64,000 nt of DNA from Eumeta japonica (taxonomy: Eukaryota; Arthropoda; Insecta; Lepidoptera; Psychidae). The notes beneath the pieces are model-generated. The model saw nothing but the letters and a program-made list of their open reading frames with translations, had not been told where the DNA came from and did not search any database. Of the stretch, positions 32,473 through 44,680 are shown one piece after another. The stretch's first letter is position 1. Every line of letters starts with the position of its first letter. The DNA lies in NCBI GenBank assembly GCA_005406025.1, contig BGZK01001001.1, forward strand, positions 62,001-126,000, given 5' to 3'. Made by a program: the position numbers and the translations under genes.

Positions 32473-34826
32473 TATAAATCTATAGCGACTGCCTGCATAT
32501 TCAATTATTTTCAAAAACTTATGATTGACTGACCCCAATTCTACCATTTTTAAAATGTATATCTGTCTGTCTGTATGTATGTCCTTTTATATCGCAAGAA
32601 CTGCTAATCGAATCGTGGTGAAAATCGGTATACTGTAAGAACATGTGATTACGTACATGTTAGGCTGCGGTGTGTCTGTTTGTTTGTCGGTCTGTATATC
32701 TTTTAACAACTTAAGGACGATTTGACTAATTATGATGAAAATTTATGTTCAGTAATCAAATTGTGATTGTGTAAATGATAGACAACTGTCTGTCTTTTTG
32801 TCTTTGTCTGACTGTACGTTTTTTTATAACTTAAGAAAAAATCGATTAATCTTGATGCAAATTGATGTAAAATCTAAGCATGTTATTGTGCTAATGATAG
32901 AATACTGTTTATCTGTCTGTCTGTATCTCATTCTGTCTGCATATTCTTTTATACCTTAGAAAAGGTTTGACCGATCTTAATAAAAATTAATATACTGACA
33001 GAGCATGTGATTGCGCAAATGATAGGCTGCTGTCTGTCTGTGCCTGTATTTTCATTTACAAATTTAAAAAAATGACCGTCCTTGATGAAAATTGATTTAC
33101 AGTCAGAACATATGATGACGCAAATGATAGGCTACTGTTTATTTCTCTGCGTGTCTGTATATAAGTTCTTATAACTACTTATTACTTAAGAATTTATTTG
33201 CCGATCTTGCTGAAAAATAGTGTAGAGTTAAAACATGTGATTATGCAAATGATAGGCGTATGGAAATAACATAGAGCCTTTCGTTTTTTTGATCACAGGT
33301 TCTGACTGTGCACTAATTTTCATTAAAATCGGTCAAACCGTTCTCAAGTTGTAAAAAAATATAGACAGGCAGATAGCCTATTATTTGCTCTTGATATGTA
33401 TCAATTTTCATCACGATCAGTTAACTGTTCTTAAACTATAAAAGAACATTACGTACAGATAGATAAACAGATAGTAGCCTATTGTAAGCAGAGCTACATG
33501 TTTGATGCTAGACAAGATTCGTCAAGCCATTCTGAAGTTATAAAGGAACATATATACAGACAGACAGATAGACAGTAGCCTACCATTTGCAAAATCACAC
33601 GTTCTGACTGTAAACCAATTTTCATCGAGATGGATTAAATCTTTTGAAGTTGTAAAAAAAGATGCAAATAGACAGACATACATACAGCAGCTTATCATTT
33701 ACACAGTCACATGTTTTAATTGTATATTAATTTTTTATCAAGATCACTCACACCATTATTAAATGATAAAAAAAAAACATACAAAGAGACCGAGATACAG
33801 ACAGATAGATAGATTAAAGAGTATCCTATCATTAGCGCAATAACATACTTTGATTGTACACCAATTTTCATATAGAATACTAAAACTATTATTTGTTCTA
33901 TTGCATGTTTTTACTGTATACCAATTTTCCTCACGATCGGTCAAGCCATTCTTGAGTTATTAAAGGATATCAGACAGACAGACAGAGACACAAGAATTTA
34001 AAAAAAAAACTGGCCAAGAGCATGTCGGGCCATGCTGACTTTAGGTTTCCGAAACCATTATTACAAAGGAATGCATTACAGATGAAAAAGTACGTTGTTA
34101 CAGTTTTTCCATGTTTTCCGCACAGCATAGTTATAAGCACATTAGTCGCCTATAACTAAAAAAATAAATAGGTATGTCGACTTTTACTATTAAATTAGCG
34201 TAAACTAAAGTGCACCAACAAAAGAGCGTATCTTCATAGCACTTACGTCCGTTTGTTGAGAAGTGCAGTTTTTTGACAATAACTCAAAAAACAGTATATC
34301 CAACATGTTCAAAATAATTTTCGTTGAAAATATTTGTTAAGCCTTACCTTCGCTATTTTTTAATATTTTTTGAATATATCATTTAGAAAATAGAGTGGCG
34401 GGTTTGGGTTGGGGAATTATTCACGTATTCAGAAAAATTGCTTAAAATCTTTAAAGTGTTTTCAAAAAAACTGTCGAAATATATGACACTCATTGACGTT
34501 TGTCCAAAAAAATATGAAAAAGATAACGAAGGTAACGCTTAACAAATATTTTCAACCAAAATGATTTAACCACCAAACTAAGTAGCGGCTTATACAATAC
34601 ACCTACACTATAAATTCCATCAATATACGCCCTGTAGTTTTTGAATAAAATAACTGTGATATACGGACGGACGGACGGACATGACGAAACTATAAGGGTT
34701 CCTTTTTTGCCATTTTGGTTCGTAAACCTAAACATGGTAGAATTGGGGTCAGTTAGACATAAAACGAATGTTTATCACGAAAATTTCAAGCATATTGAAT
34801 GTACAGACACACGCTACAGATTTATA
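32473..34826. repeat. Large foldback: inverted arrays of about 115 bp monomers with inverted flanks
   Basis: Left arm, about 32561-33258: about six degenerate monomers of about 106-123 bp. Each carries CTGTCTGTCTGTAT, ..TTTTATAACTTAAG.., GATTTGACCGATCTTGATGA, AAATTGAT, GTCAGAACATGTGATT and GCAAATGATAGGCTACTG. Right arm, about 33290-33985: about seven monomers in the opposite orientation (TAGCCTATCATTTG..CACATG..CAATTTTCAT..GATCGGTCAA..ACAGACAGACAGA). The spacer is about 30 bp. An exact 20-mer, ACTGACCCCAATTCTACCAT at 32528-32547, is inverted at 34734-34753. Diverged inverted homology continues outward to TATAAATC (32473) and GATTTATA (34826). A family D repeat (34007-34733) interrupts the right arm. 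The ORF fragments inside have no recognisable domain. Confidence 0.88.
34007..34733 (+). repeat. GGGTTCC-type element, family D, inserted in the foldback right arm
   Basis: It starts ACTGGCCAAGAGCATGTCGG and ends GACGGACGGACGGACATGAC-GAAACTATAAGGGTTCC..GTAAACCTAAA. It is inverted relative to 37920-38495 and related to 57590-58095. It lies exactly between the last right-arm monomer and the inverted 20-mer at 34734, while the left arm has only about 13 bp at that place, so it was most likely inserted after the foldback formed. Non-coding. Confidence 0.75.
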
Positions 34827-35059
34827 CACTAATACCTTTTTTTATTTTTATTATACTTTTCCTTGACATTTTCAGGGCATAGACATGATACATGACAGCA
34901 CTGTCTTGTATACCGCGCGAAAATTACACCATTTCATAAGAAGCGAAGAGTTTCTTAACGATCGCGACTACTATCGCTATTTTACTTACATTGTTGCTTT
35001 AGATTAAACTTACTTTATGTTTACGCGAACAAAAATTATGCGTTATACATGTGAGGCGT

Positions 35060-35115
35060 CCGGCCTCCGTGGTCAGTCCCGCGAGCATTGGTTCAGTTTG
35101 GGTTCGATTTATCTA
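35060..35115 (+). repeat. tRNA-like SINE head with pol III A and B boxes
   Basis: TGGTCAGTCCC at 35070-35080 resembles an A box and GGTTCGATTTA at 35101-35111 is a good B box, 20 bases apart, preceded by GGCCTCCG. The sequence does not fold into a complete tRNA by eye, so I call it a SINE head rather than a tRNA gene. Confidence 0.45.
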
Positions 35116-36719
35116 TGTAAATACTAGAAGGTTAGTCAAGGCTAGAAACAAAGAACAGTCAGTGAAAAAAAGTTGATCGGGACACCTGCCCGGGTGTGGA
35201 CCACGATAGCGAATCGTGAATATTAATAAGTAGCGTAATACTGAGTGTATATGAAATTCGCTTGGAGATATTCGGAGAACTGATCAAATAAACATAACCT
35301 TGTCGCTGCTCTTGATCTGATCCTGGGTACCGAAACCCGACGAAGGATACATCTGCGCTGCAATATTTTTCAAAAGTAATCTCGTTGTCAATGCACGAGT
35401 TTGGTGTTACAACCACTTTGATGTCATTTGTACAAAATATAATATATAACCTAGTTTCGATATTGATATAGCCTACATCTGTCATTTAATTTAAAAATGT
35501 ATTAATAAAAAATTACATCCCGTTTTTTGATCTCCATTGTATTAATATTCCCAAATTTAAAAAAAAATGGAATTTGAAATCGAATTAATTAACCACCCTC
35601 ATATGTGATAGAGTAGGTGTAGTAAAATTATTATATGACAGTTTGTATGAAAAAAAAATCTAAAGAAATATTGTTTATTGTTCTAAATGTGTTTTATTTG
35701 TTTGTTTGTGTTTTCTCTAATCATCAGTTTATATGTCAATGTTCGATTGTAATCTCAGTATTCAATGGAATTTAAATCTGAGCTTGAAATCTTAATTGTA
35801 CCCGTTACCATTACATTAAAAAAGGGTAATGCAGGTATAAATAAGATCGTTTCTCTCTAACATAGAATTTTCAAAATCCTGTGTTCCTATGTACGACATA
35901 AGTAAAGGTTACATTCAGTATCGCTATTATAAATAATGTAAAAGTTACACTCGGTCAACTTGAACGTTTTCCACGGGGCTCAACAGCCTTCGTGTGAGGT
36001 GTATAAGATTACATAACTGCGAAGTTGGGCTTATCAATTCGTTGAAAATAAACGGACCCCTTCGCCATTCTTCTAAAAGGAATCCATAACTGGCACCTAC
36101 GTCAACACAAAACATGTTTTAAAAAGAGATCAAAGATATTTTTAGTTTCCAAGGTTTGATCGTAAAACTTGCACCTACACGCGGTCGCGGTCGGTTTTTC
36201 CTATACAGTTTGGTCATTGCTCCGTGGAAGGTTCTAGGTTGCGCCGGCTCGCGGAGTCGTCGTCGATGACGCAAATTAAATTTTAACAACTGATTTACAT
36301 TTCGATCGCAATGCTACACTGTAAATATGACAAAAATGAAGTAATTAAACTGGCTGTAATGACACGAACGAGTGCGTAAATGGTTTATAAGTTTTAATTA
36401 AACACTAAAACAAATGCAATAACATTTCTATATTGATGCAATAGTAATTTTTATAGCTTTTCGTTATATCTAAGCTTTTATAGCTTTTTCTAAATAAACA
36501 CGTTCTGATATTGAATTACGTGTGCGCCATCATTGAAACGGTTCGAATACGCCGCCATCAAGTAATAATTAATCTATGGGGTAAGTACGCTATGCTGTTA
36601 TGAGCCTTCGTTCTTTGTACTACCGGCCGTATCGATCGAACGGGAATGCTAAAGCCGGAAATACCCTACTGCGCAATTTGTATGATACTCGTTTTATAAG
36701 CGAACCATTTTCTGTCCGT

Positions 36720-36870
36720 GATTCCGACCGCATGATCATAGAATGGATTCCTTCATCTATTGCATCGGTCTAACTCGCTGTCGGTTCCGATCCTAGAACC
36801 GCTCTTGATACCGGTTCCACATTCAATTCACGTGTCGGTTTCGCTATTAATTCAGATACTGCTATAGGTC
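36720..36870 (-). repeat. Pyrimidine-rich GGAATC-family tract
   Basis: Contains TCGGTTCCGATCCTAGAACC, GATACCGGTTCC, CATTCAATTC and GTGTCGGTTTCG, the complement of the GGAATCGG hexamer pattern. Same family as 1087-2272 on the opposite strand. Confidence 0.55.
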
Positions 36871-37683
36871 CATTCAGACGAAACCAGAGAATATGTTATA
36901 AACGTATTTGACTCGAGAATGGTCTAGTCTTCTATCACTGAAAAAAAAATTTTAAATCGGTTTAATAGTTCGGTACAATACTACAAGTACGCGAACGAAG
37001 TTAGAGACGAATGCTAGTTTTTTTTTTTTCGGAATCGAATGAACGCACAGAGAGTATGCATTGAAAATGAACATACAGACGTTCAGTTCATGGGTTCTGT
37101 TGTCCACAAGAAACCTTTAAACTTTCGCCATGTCCATCCTTCTGTCTGTCTGCATCTGTCCTTGGCTTAGCTCAGAGACTCAGAAACTTGTGATTTAGTG
37201 GCTATATATATATATTATTCACGCTAACGAAGTGGTAGAATAAAATCTTGAAAAAAAAATTTTTTAAGGCGTCTTTCCTAGACGTAAAGTTGGAATGATT
37301 TTTTTTTTTCTCGTCTATCCCATGGTGTGGGATATCACTGAGTAAGTAGCTCATTCAATAACGTTGTAGATCAGTGAAAACTATTCTTCGATTTAAGAAT
37401 CCGTTTGTAACATATTAATTTTTAACCTGCTAAGTTTTGTTAAAATGTCCCTTCAGCCAGCTAAATGTGATTCTCGAATATGCGCAAAAATGCTAGGCAA
37501 TAATATACATGATGAAATTAAAAAGAAAACTATCACAGTTAAGTAGACTTTAAAAGTTACCGAGTCCTAATCGACCAGCTTATAAAATTTACTTAGAGAA
37601 TTAAAAAGTAAAATTTCGTACAAATTCCTTTCAAAATTACTCAGATTACTTTGTTGTTTGTGTAAAACAGATAGGAGATATAA

Positions 37684-37718
37684 AATATGTAACCATATGA
37701 ACCATATGGTTACATATT
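37684..37718. other. Perfect 16 bp hairpin
   Basis: AATATGTAACCATATG (37684-37699), a 3-base loop and the exact complement CATATGGTTACATATT (37703-37718). Confidence 0.92.
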
Positions 37719-37919
37719 TACTATGAACCAAATAAATATATGTAAATATAAAATTAAATCATTAAAATTCGTCTTATATAGGCCCGTTCTTGGACGTTAT
37801 TGGTCGTTAAATCGTCAACTCATTAAACAAAAAACCCCCCTTCCAAGTCCGCGTAATGCGACGGCCAACTACGGAACCTTAAACTGCGCGTGGCTCGATA
37901 CACACTTCACCGGCTTTTA

Positions 37920-38495
37920 AGGTTTTCAATCAAAGTGACAAAAACGGAACCCTTATAGTTTCATGTCCTTCCATTTGTCCGTCTGTCCGTATGTCACAGG
38001 CATTTTATTCAAAAACTACAAGACATATTGATGAAATTTATAGTGTAGATACGGAAATAATCGCTCCGAAAATGGCAGAAATTTGTCCCCCCCCCTTTAT
38101 TTTCTAAACCGTATGTTCCATAAATACGAAAAAAATTAAAAAAAACGATAACACTTAATAAATACTTTCAACAAAAATTATTATAAACATGATCGAATAA
38201 ACTGTTTTCGAGATATTGACGAAAAATTGCGCTTTTCAAATGGACGTGAGTGCCATGAAGATACCCTCTTTTGTTGATGCGGTTTAATTTACACTAGTTT
38301 AATATTTAATAGTCGACATAGCAACTTGTTTTTCTAGTTACAGACAACTAAATTACTTACAACTATTCTGTGCTGGAAACATGGACAAAGTGTAACAACG
38401 TACTTTTTTCATTTGTAATGCATTTCTTTGTAATAATAGCTTCGAAAGCCTATAATAAGCATGGTTCGACATGTTCTTGTCCAGTTTTTTTATGG
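37920..38495 (-). repeat. GGGTTCC-type element, family D, minus strand
   Basis: An inverted copy of 34007-34733. It runs from AACGGAACCCTTATAGTTTC-ATGTCC..TCCGTCTGTCCGTATGTCAC through ATTCAAAAACTACAAGACAT and CTCTTTTGTTGATGC to GTTCGACATGTTCTTGTCCAG followed by a T run. Small ORFs here are repeat translations. Confidence 0.75.
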
Positions 38496-38525
38496 TTACT
38501 ATACGGTTTATCAAAATCATATATA

Positions 38526-38625
38526 GCCTGTTATAGCGAATCACACGTTCTTATGGTCTACCGATTTTCATCAACATCGATAAAACCGTTCTTAATATAT
38601 AAGAGAATACATAGACAGACATAAA
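38526..38625. repeat. Solitary monomer of the about 115 bp foldback repeat
   Basis: AGCCTGTTATAGCGAATCAC.., ACGTTCTTATGGTCTACC, GATTTTCATCAACATCGATA, AAACCGTTCTTAA and ATACATAGACAGACATA follow the right-arm monomer order of 33290-33985. It sits 30 bp from the inverted family D copy, so the monomer and family D occur next to each other twice in this window. Confidence 0.7.
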
Positions 38626-41516
38626 AAAATTTAAATAACGGGAAAATTTGGATCAGCAAATGATCAATCATATGGAAATTTAATGCATTCAAAATGGTCT
38701 GCATAGCCGGAGGGCGGATCGCGTCGCTAGCATCCCGCTCGCCTTACATACATACAAATTGATGCGTCAACTATAGCAATGCTAATATTTGACATTTATA
38801 CTAAACATTGAACGCAAACTTACGCCTCATGAAATTAAAAAACGTTCATAATTTTAAAGGGACATCGAATTATATACAAATAAAGTATCATAAAATGTCA
38901 TAAATCAGTACTTCTTCTAGAAGTTTATATTTATTTTCATAAGTAGACCAGCTTAGATAGCGACAAAATTTGTGTTAGAACCGTTTTCTAATATTGTCAC
39001 ATGATGGACTTGATTGAGGTTCTTATTTTCATTTTCTCATTAGCCGCCAGAATTAACGCTCAAAATCAGCATTTGCGATCTAATATGTGACAAATACCAA
39101 ACCTAATAGGTAACATAACGTCGCGTAACGCGTTGTAAACATAACGTACCAAATCGCAATTTTTTTTCGTCCAGTAAAAAAGTAAATATATATATGCTGT
39201 GACGTAAGGACAGACAAACAAACATAAGACTGATTCTAGAAGGTCATGTGGTTTACGAAACCCTAAAAATGAAAAACACATATATCGAATTTTGATAAAG
39301 GACTACATTATCAACACACCATTATTTCTTTGGAAAAGTTAAGCCTATAATGTAATCGATTTGTGTTTTTTTGTCAAAAGACTTGTTAATGGTGATGTTT
39401 AGCTAATTCAAAATCAAAATTGTTTTATATCGAGAGTACCTCGCTAGTATAAACACGAAGGGGCTACCTATACAGAACAAGTCATGCATTTATTCACGGA
39501 GCGTCTTGTTAATTTGCATCTGTAAAATATCACCGTCCCTGCTTATAGAATAAAAACACAATCATAATTTTTTTCTTTCATTACATCATTGGTTATTATA
39601 CTTGCATTCATTCTACGCAACGTTTATGTAACTTCTTCGTTCATGATATTACAAAGATCAATACTTACCTGTGCCCTTACTAAATTCTGTCTGGAAACGT
39701 AATAAAGCTGACGCTACAAACCATAGACTAACTGAACTCTGTGTCGTGGCCTAAACCCGGCTGCGGCTTAACAGAACGCGAAATACTCTACAATACTTGA
39801 ATAATTGCCACAAATTAGACAATATTTTTGTAACACAGTTTTAATGTTTCGTATAATTTGTTATTTGTACAGTGAACTTGCTTTGAAAATGTCATGATTT
39901 TTTTAAATCGGTGCAGCACAGAATACTCCAAATGGAATGTCGAACTTACAAAATCGGGCAATACCGGTTATAGCCAATATTGAAACTTGTTGATAGCATA
40001 TTCTCTGCATTATAAGTTGGACGAGTGATTTTCAATACCCCTTTCATACCTGAATAGATAAATTACTTAGTAAAATGAAATTTAGTGAAAGGCCAGACAC
40101 ATACAATCGTGAATTCACGCAATTTCATACGAAATTCAACAATTTAAAATAACTATAAGCACAATATTTTTTTTTGTTATTGTGGTTATTTAAGGTCAGT
40201 ATACTGCGTCCGAACGAACATCTAAGGAAGCTATTCTCGAAATCTCTTAACAGATTCCCCGACACTACGCATTCATATCGGATCAATATCTACGCGTAAA
40301 CAGGTTACGTTGCAAACGTTAAACACGGCATATCACCGAATTAAAATGTAACGATTAAAAATCTGTCAATTTATTCTATTCAATCATGTGGTCGATAACC
40401 ATGCGCTATTAAAATACAACGCGCATCGTTAACCAGAATTCTCTGCCATCTACAGAGTAGAATATACAATACCGCGTTCTTCATGTGATGAACGAGCGGA
40501 TGCGTTCACCTTTAAAAAATACATCTTTAAAAATACACCTTGATATAATCGGAAAATCCCGCTATAAAATTATGACGTTCAACCGAAAATAAATAAGCCA
40601 TTTGAATTAACGATATGGATGAAAAAGGAAGGAAATGCGATTAGGAATTGTGCTCTGAGGGTTCCGTGAAAAATTATTTTTATTTATTTTTTCAATAATT
40701 TATTTGAGAACAGTTTTAACTCTCTGAATCTTTGAAAGTTTATCTATTTTCATAATGGAACGTTGTAACAAGTTCTTCCATACATCGTCACATCGATCTA
40801 ATCATGGTCCACACTTTAAAGATTACAAATATCGGTTTGTAATAATAAAAAATATTTTTTATGTAATAAAACCACAAATTAACGATTTTTTTAGATTTTT
40901 CCTTTCATCTGTACTGTGATGCCTTGCTTTTTGTTCAATTTCATCATTTGAGATCAAAGAGAAGTACCTAACATATAGGTTTTGATGAGTGACTTTGCGA
41001 GTATGAAGCTTGAATTTTCTAGACTTTCAAGGGACCCTAGACTTTAGTATTTCATATTGCAACTTGATATTCTACGCGTTCCTGACAAAAAGGATTTTAC
41101 ACGCGGACCGAAAAAGGGATAGACAGAAAATAATTTGATTATACAAAACTTCCGTTTCTTCATTTCGGTATGGAACTCTAAGAGTAGATAAATAATATAC
41201 CAAAATCTTATGATCTGGCACTGTGACTAATTTTGTAAAATATAAAATGATAGTGTGGCACCTGCGTCAGAATCCGCCAAGTACTCAAGTTTACCCCCTT
41301 TTGATTCATAATCGTTTTAAAAACCAAAAGGAAATCAGATCATAAAAAATATAACTTCAAAGATTTTATAAATATTAAAATTATTGGAATTACAATTTTT
41401 TTATATTATTTTTTAAAAGTTATAAATTAATAAACGTAGGCGAATAACACAAAGTTTGTATCTAATAGAAGGTTAATGAACAAAGTTAACTGTAATTCTA
41501 ATTCGTCCTTATCATT
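38626..41516. other. No supported gene; GGGTTCC-type fragments
   Basis: At about 39165-39270 there is a GGACAGACAAACAAACATAAG..TTTACGAAACCCTAAAAATG tail of the GGGTTCC type. At about 40655-41185 a possible further member begins AGGGTTCCGTGAAA and ends TATGGAACTCTAA, with inverted ends. A small GC patch at about 39720-39780 has no recognisable content. Confidence 0.45.
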
Positions 41517-41569
41517 TGTACATCATTTTTGAATTGTGATTTTTAATCACAATTCAAAAATGATGTACA
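41517..41569. other. Perfect 25 bp hairpin with 3-base loop
   Basis: The arm at 41517-41541 (TGTACATCATTTTTGAATTG...) is followed by TTT and its exact reverse complement at 41545-41569. There are no mismatches. It is not obviously part of a larger repeat. Confidence 0.95.
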
Positions 41570-43659
41570 TATTTATGATATGACTCTTTGTATGAACTTG
41601 ACGCTAATCTTTTTCTAGAAGTAGCATGTTCGCGATCTATACGTGATTACGACAGTGTATAAATTTCAACAATAATATGCATTAAAACATTCTTTAAATG
41701 CGACGACTCGATGTGCGCAAACCGAACGTCATATGCGTGTACATTGCGCGGAATACAAAATTAAATAAGAGCATTAACTAGTTGTTAATCCAAACCCATA
41801 ATGTAAATCTAATGTTAGTACTTCTTGAGGTCAAGGCGTTTGGATACACGTGCCCGCGTTTGATTTAGTTACAAATGCGCAATACTTTGTGTTACACAGC
41901 GTGAATATATCATGTCCAAAGATCACAGCATTATAATATCACGCAGAAGCGGGCTCGTCGCTATGCGGTGCGCCGTTAAATCGTTGCCTTTTCAATTATG
42001 TAATTCTGTGCGTTTCCGCTTACCCATTTCATTAATGTTGCCATGTTGTTGATAAACAAGCTCGATAATGTTGTGTGCATAGCGTCGTGCGTTCGCCGGG
42101 TCGACGCTTTTGTGAGTCGCTGATAACTATTAATGTGTATTATGTAATAACGAAAAATGTACATGCATGTCTTTACTTTAATATCAAATTACTGATTTGA
42201 TTCAACGACGGTCTTCACCACTTTTGTAAAAGTATATATTATTACTCACACTTAATGAAAAATTAATAATATACAGAAAAAAAAATGCATAATAAAAAAT
42301 TATCATTATTCAATATGGTCGACTTGTGCGACCACATTCCATTTTTCATCGAGTTTTTCGATTAAATTTATACGATCAGAGGACAAAGTACATACGAAGA
42401 CAAATTAACCCATTGAGCGAAACAATTCACAATCAGGCGGGATGTCACAATCCCAATATTACATCTAATGTGGATTTGGACGTGACAAATTTTTACTACG
42501 TGTGATAATTAGATTTTTTTATGGAATCGAGTAAGACATGAGCACAGGCGTAAAGAACAAATTACAAATGTAGTTGTTCCTTACATTCTGTCTAATTGTT
42601 GTTAGTATAGTTAATATATTCAATAGTAACAAAATTTAACATATGCTCAGTATTAATATTGTTCTAAACCGATCTCGACGCTATACCGCGTCCAGTTGTT
42701 CAGTCAGATACCTATTTTCGATTTTAGTTGATCTTATTAAAAAAATATTTGTTTCTTACCTTAACTCGGAATCCAACAAACAAATTCTTATTAATAGCGT
42801 TTTCAAGCAACGATTGTTTTCAGATTTCTACCCACGGTTGAGCATAATTTTCAGTTAATGTATTTGAAACATTTCGTCAACGATAAAAGTGAATCCGGAA
42901 CGTATACGTGTAGCGTAACGTAACACCAATACGTGTGTCTAAGTAGCAGTGCGTCTTGAAGGTCGTGCTGCGCGCGATGAACCTCATTACCAGCACGCAA
43001 CCGCTGTTTCAGTTCAGCATTTAGAAGTTCTGGATCTGCGACCAGCGGTAGCTCGAATATGGCTCATCTGCTTTGAACTCCAAAAGATCTGTTAACCAAT
43101 TAGACGACATTAGCCGGATAATATTCTGACCTTCAAGCTCACAAAATAGTTTTTACTGTGTCCACAAAATTTATAAATTTAACATAAAAAAAAATAATAA
43201 TCATTCTCTTTACGGCCGAATTAAAAGAAAATGACTTCATATGAATTTAATATGCAATTGAATAATAATTATGTTTATCTGATTACTTTTATCTGTGTAA
43301 TAAAATAATTGTAATCGAGTATTATAAGTCACGTCATTTTCCGTAATAACATCTGCAAATATCGCTACAACGGGTTGTCGAGTGATTAATCAGGTTGTGA
43401 ATTTCATCATCTGTTACTGCGGTCGATACTGGATTCATATATAATATTTATCGCTAAAATAACAAGGAAAATACAATGTTGTTTTTAACATTCTGATAAA
43501 TTTCAGGACAATAAAAAATGCCTTCCATTTATTTACAATTTTTTTTACGTGTCATTTAAGACCTAGCAGAAAAATTGTCACTAAGGTAATAAAAACGACT
43601 TCCATTCGCCTCTATATAATATTACGCCATCAAATTTCTAGCTGAAAATTTTGTCATTA
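41570..43659. other. No supported gene
   Basis: Mostly AT-rich with two GC-richer patches: 41930-42130 (CGCAGAAGCGGGCTCGTCGC, GTTCGCCGGGTCGACGC) and about 42950-43060 (GTGCTGCGCGCGATGAACC). Neither carries an ORF or splice pattern I can defend. ORFs at 41976 (minus) and 42643 are not recognisable. Confidence 0.5.
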
Positions 43660-43935
43660 CGGTAAAAAATGGACTTTCATTTGCCTATCCTGCTATCCAT
43701 TACTAACTTTGGCACGCGGTGTCATCCGCGTAGACATAGAATGATTTTTTTTTCACTTCTTATATTGAACGATCACGTCTCCAACCATGATCCAGATTCA
43801 ACTCTCGATTCTGATCTCGGTCTCATTCTCAATTCTAGTCTTATCCTGTTCTCGATTTCGATGTCGATCCTACTCTCTATTCCAATTCCGATTTCTCCCC
43901 CAATTCAATTCCGATCGATTATCGTAGAAGAACAC
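43660..43935 (-). repeat. Pyrimidine-rich GGAATC-family element
   Basis: It opens TGGCACGCGGTGTCATCCGCG-TAGACATAGAATG and continues with a long degenerate pyrimidine hexamer tract (CTCGATTCTGATCTCGGTCTC.., CCAATTCCGATTTC). The 100-residue ORF at 43669 is a translation of the tract, as its Leu/Ser/Ile/Pro repetition shows. Same family as 15730 and, inverted, 1087-2272. Confidence 0.65.
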
Positions 43936-44189
43936 ATAGTTTTACATCAGAAAGACACGTACTGTCGTTAGATTGTTTTATTATGAACCGATTTTACTTC
44001 CATTCTTGATATGCACCTCCTCCCGCACACTATTACAGACACGTAATTTTGTTGATTTTGATCTTCCTTTGAACATTGTTGTTACCATTAACAAATCGGT
44101 ATATAAAAAATTTGTCCCTAAAGATCATCTCTGCAATTTCCAGCTAACTTTAAATGATAAGACATAAAATTTCGCATTATTTAAAAAAA

Positions 44190-44680
44190 ATCAATTTTTT
44201 CAAAATTTTTATTTACGATGTCTCAGGAACTAATCAACCAATTTTAACAGGACCGGCGGCATAGACGTGATTTTTAATGTCAAGAGCAGATTATTTTTTA
44301 TGGAATGGATCTGTAAAGTAGCTTAATAGCTATTAGAAAAAAAATAATTTCTTTATTGAGTATTATTAAAACCTTCTGGTCCGAATAAATTTAAATTTAT
44401 AGCAAATCTAAGTTTGGTGAAACACTTTGGAACGCCATTTGTTTGGATCCAATCGGTCAAGTCGTTCAAAAGTTATGAGAGGTTTACACTCACGCACACC
44501 CACACGTACGCATGCACGCATCCACACACCATCGAAAAAATGTCAGAGTGGCTTCCTGTGACCTCAAAACGTTGAGATCTGATGAAAACTCGTTTTTCGA
44601 AAAATGGGGTAAAACCAATAACTTCCCGATTTTTGAAAATTTTTAGTTCTCTTAGCGGAAAGTTAGAAAAAATAAGGGAT
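44190..44680 (+). repeat. Dispersed repeat, family C
   Basis: Shares block order with 29760-30010: CTCAGGAACTAATCAACCAATT, CAATCGGTCAAGTCGTTCAAAAG, GGTTTACACTCACGCAC(AC).., AAATGGGGTAAAACCAATAA-CTTCC and TCTTAGCGGAAAGTTAG. It carries a CACACGCACGCATGCACGCA-type run. Non-coding. Confidence 0.6.

Larger units (their letters stand above)
34830..37683. other. No supported gene; tRNA-like SINE head and a pyrimidine-rich tract
   Basis: Contents: a tRNA-like head at 35060-35115; a 108-residue minus ORF at 35159-35485 with no recognisable domain; a short CpG-rich patch at 36180-36260; a pyrimidine-rich GGAATC-family tract (minus orientation) at about 36720-36870; and at about 37265-37345 a CTATCCCATGGTGTGGGATA block that also occurs in the B/D repeats. 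Confidence 0.55.

Noticed and set aside
32561..33985. CRISPR-like regular repeat array
   Set aside because: The units are about 115 bp, degenerate over their whole length and switch orientation at the middle. There are no short identical repeats with unique spacers, and the sequence is eukaryotic.
35159..35485. 108-residue minus-strand ORF
   Set aside because: No domain, no splice context and close to a SINE-like head. It is most likely chance or a repeat translation.
43669..43971. 100-residue Ser/Leu/Ile/Pro-rich ORF
   Set aside because: It is a translation of the pyrimidine-rich hexamer tract; the same tract recurs in either orientation without an ORF.
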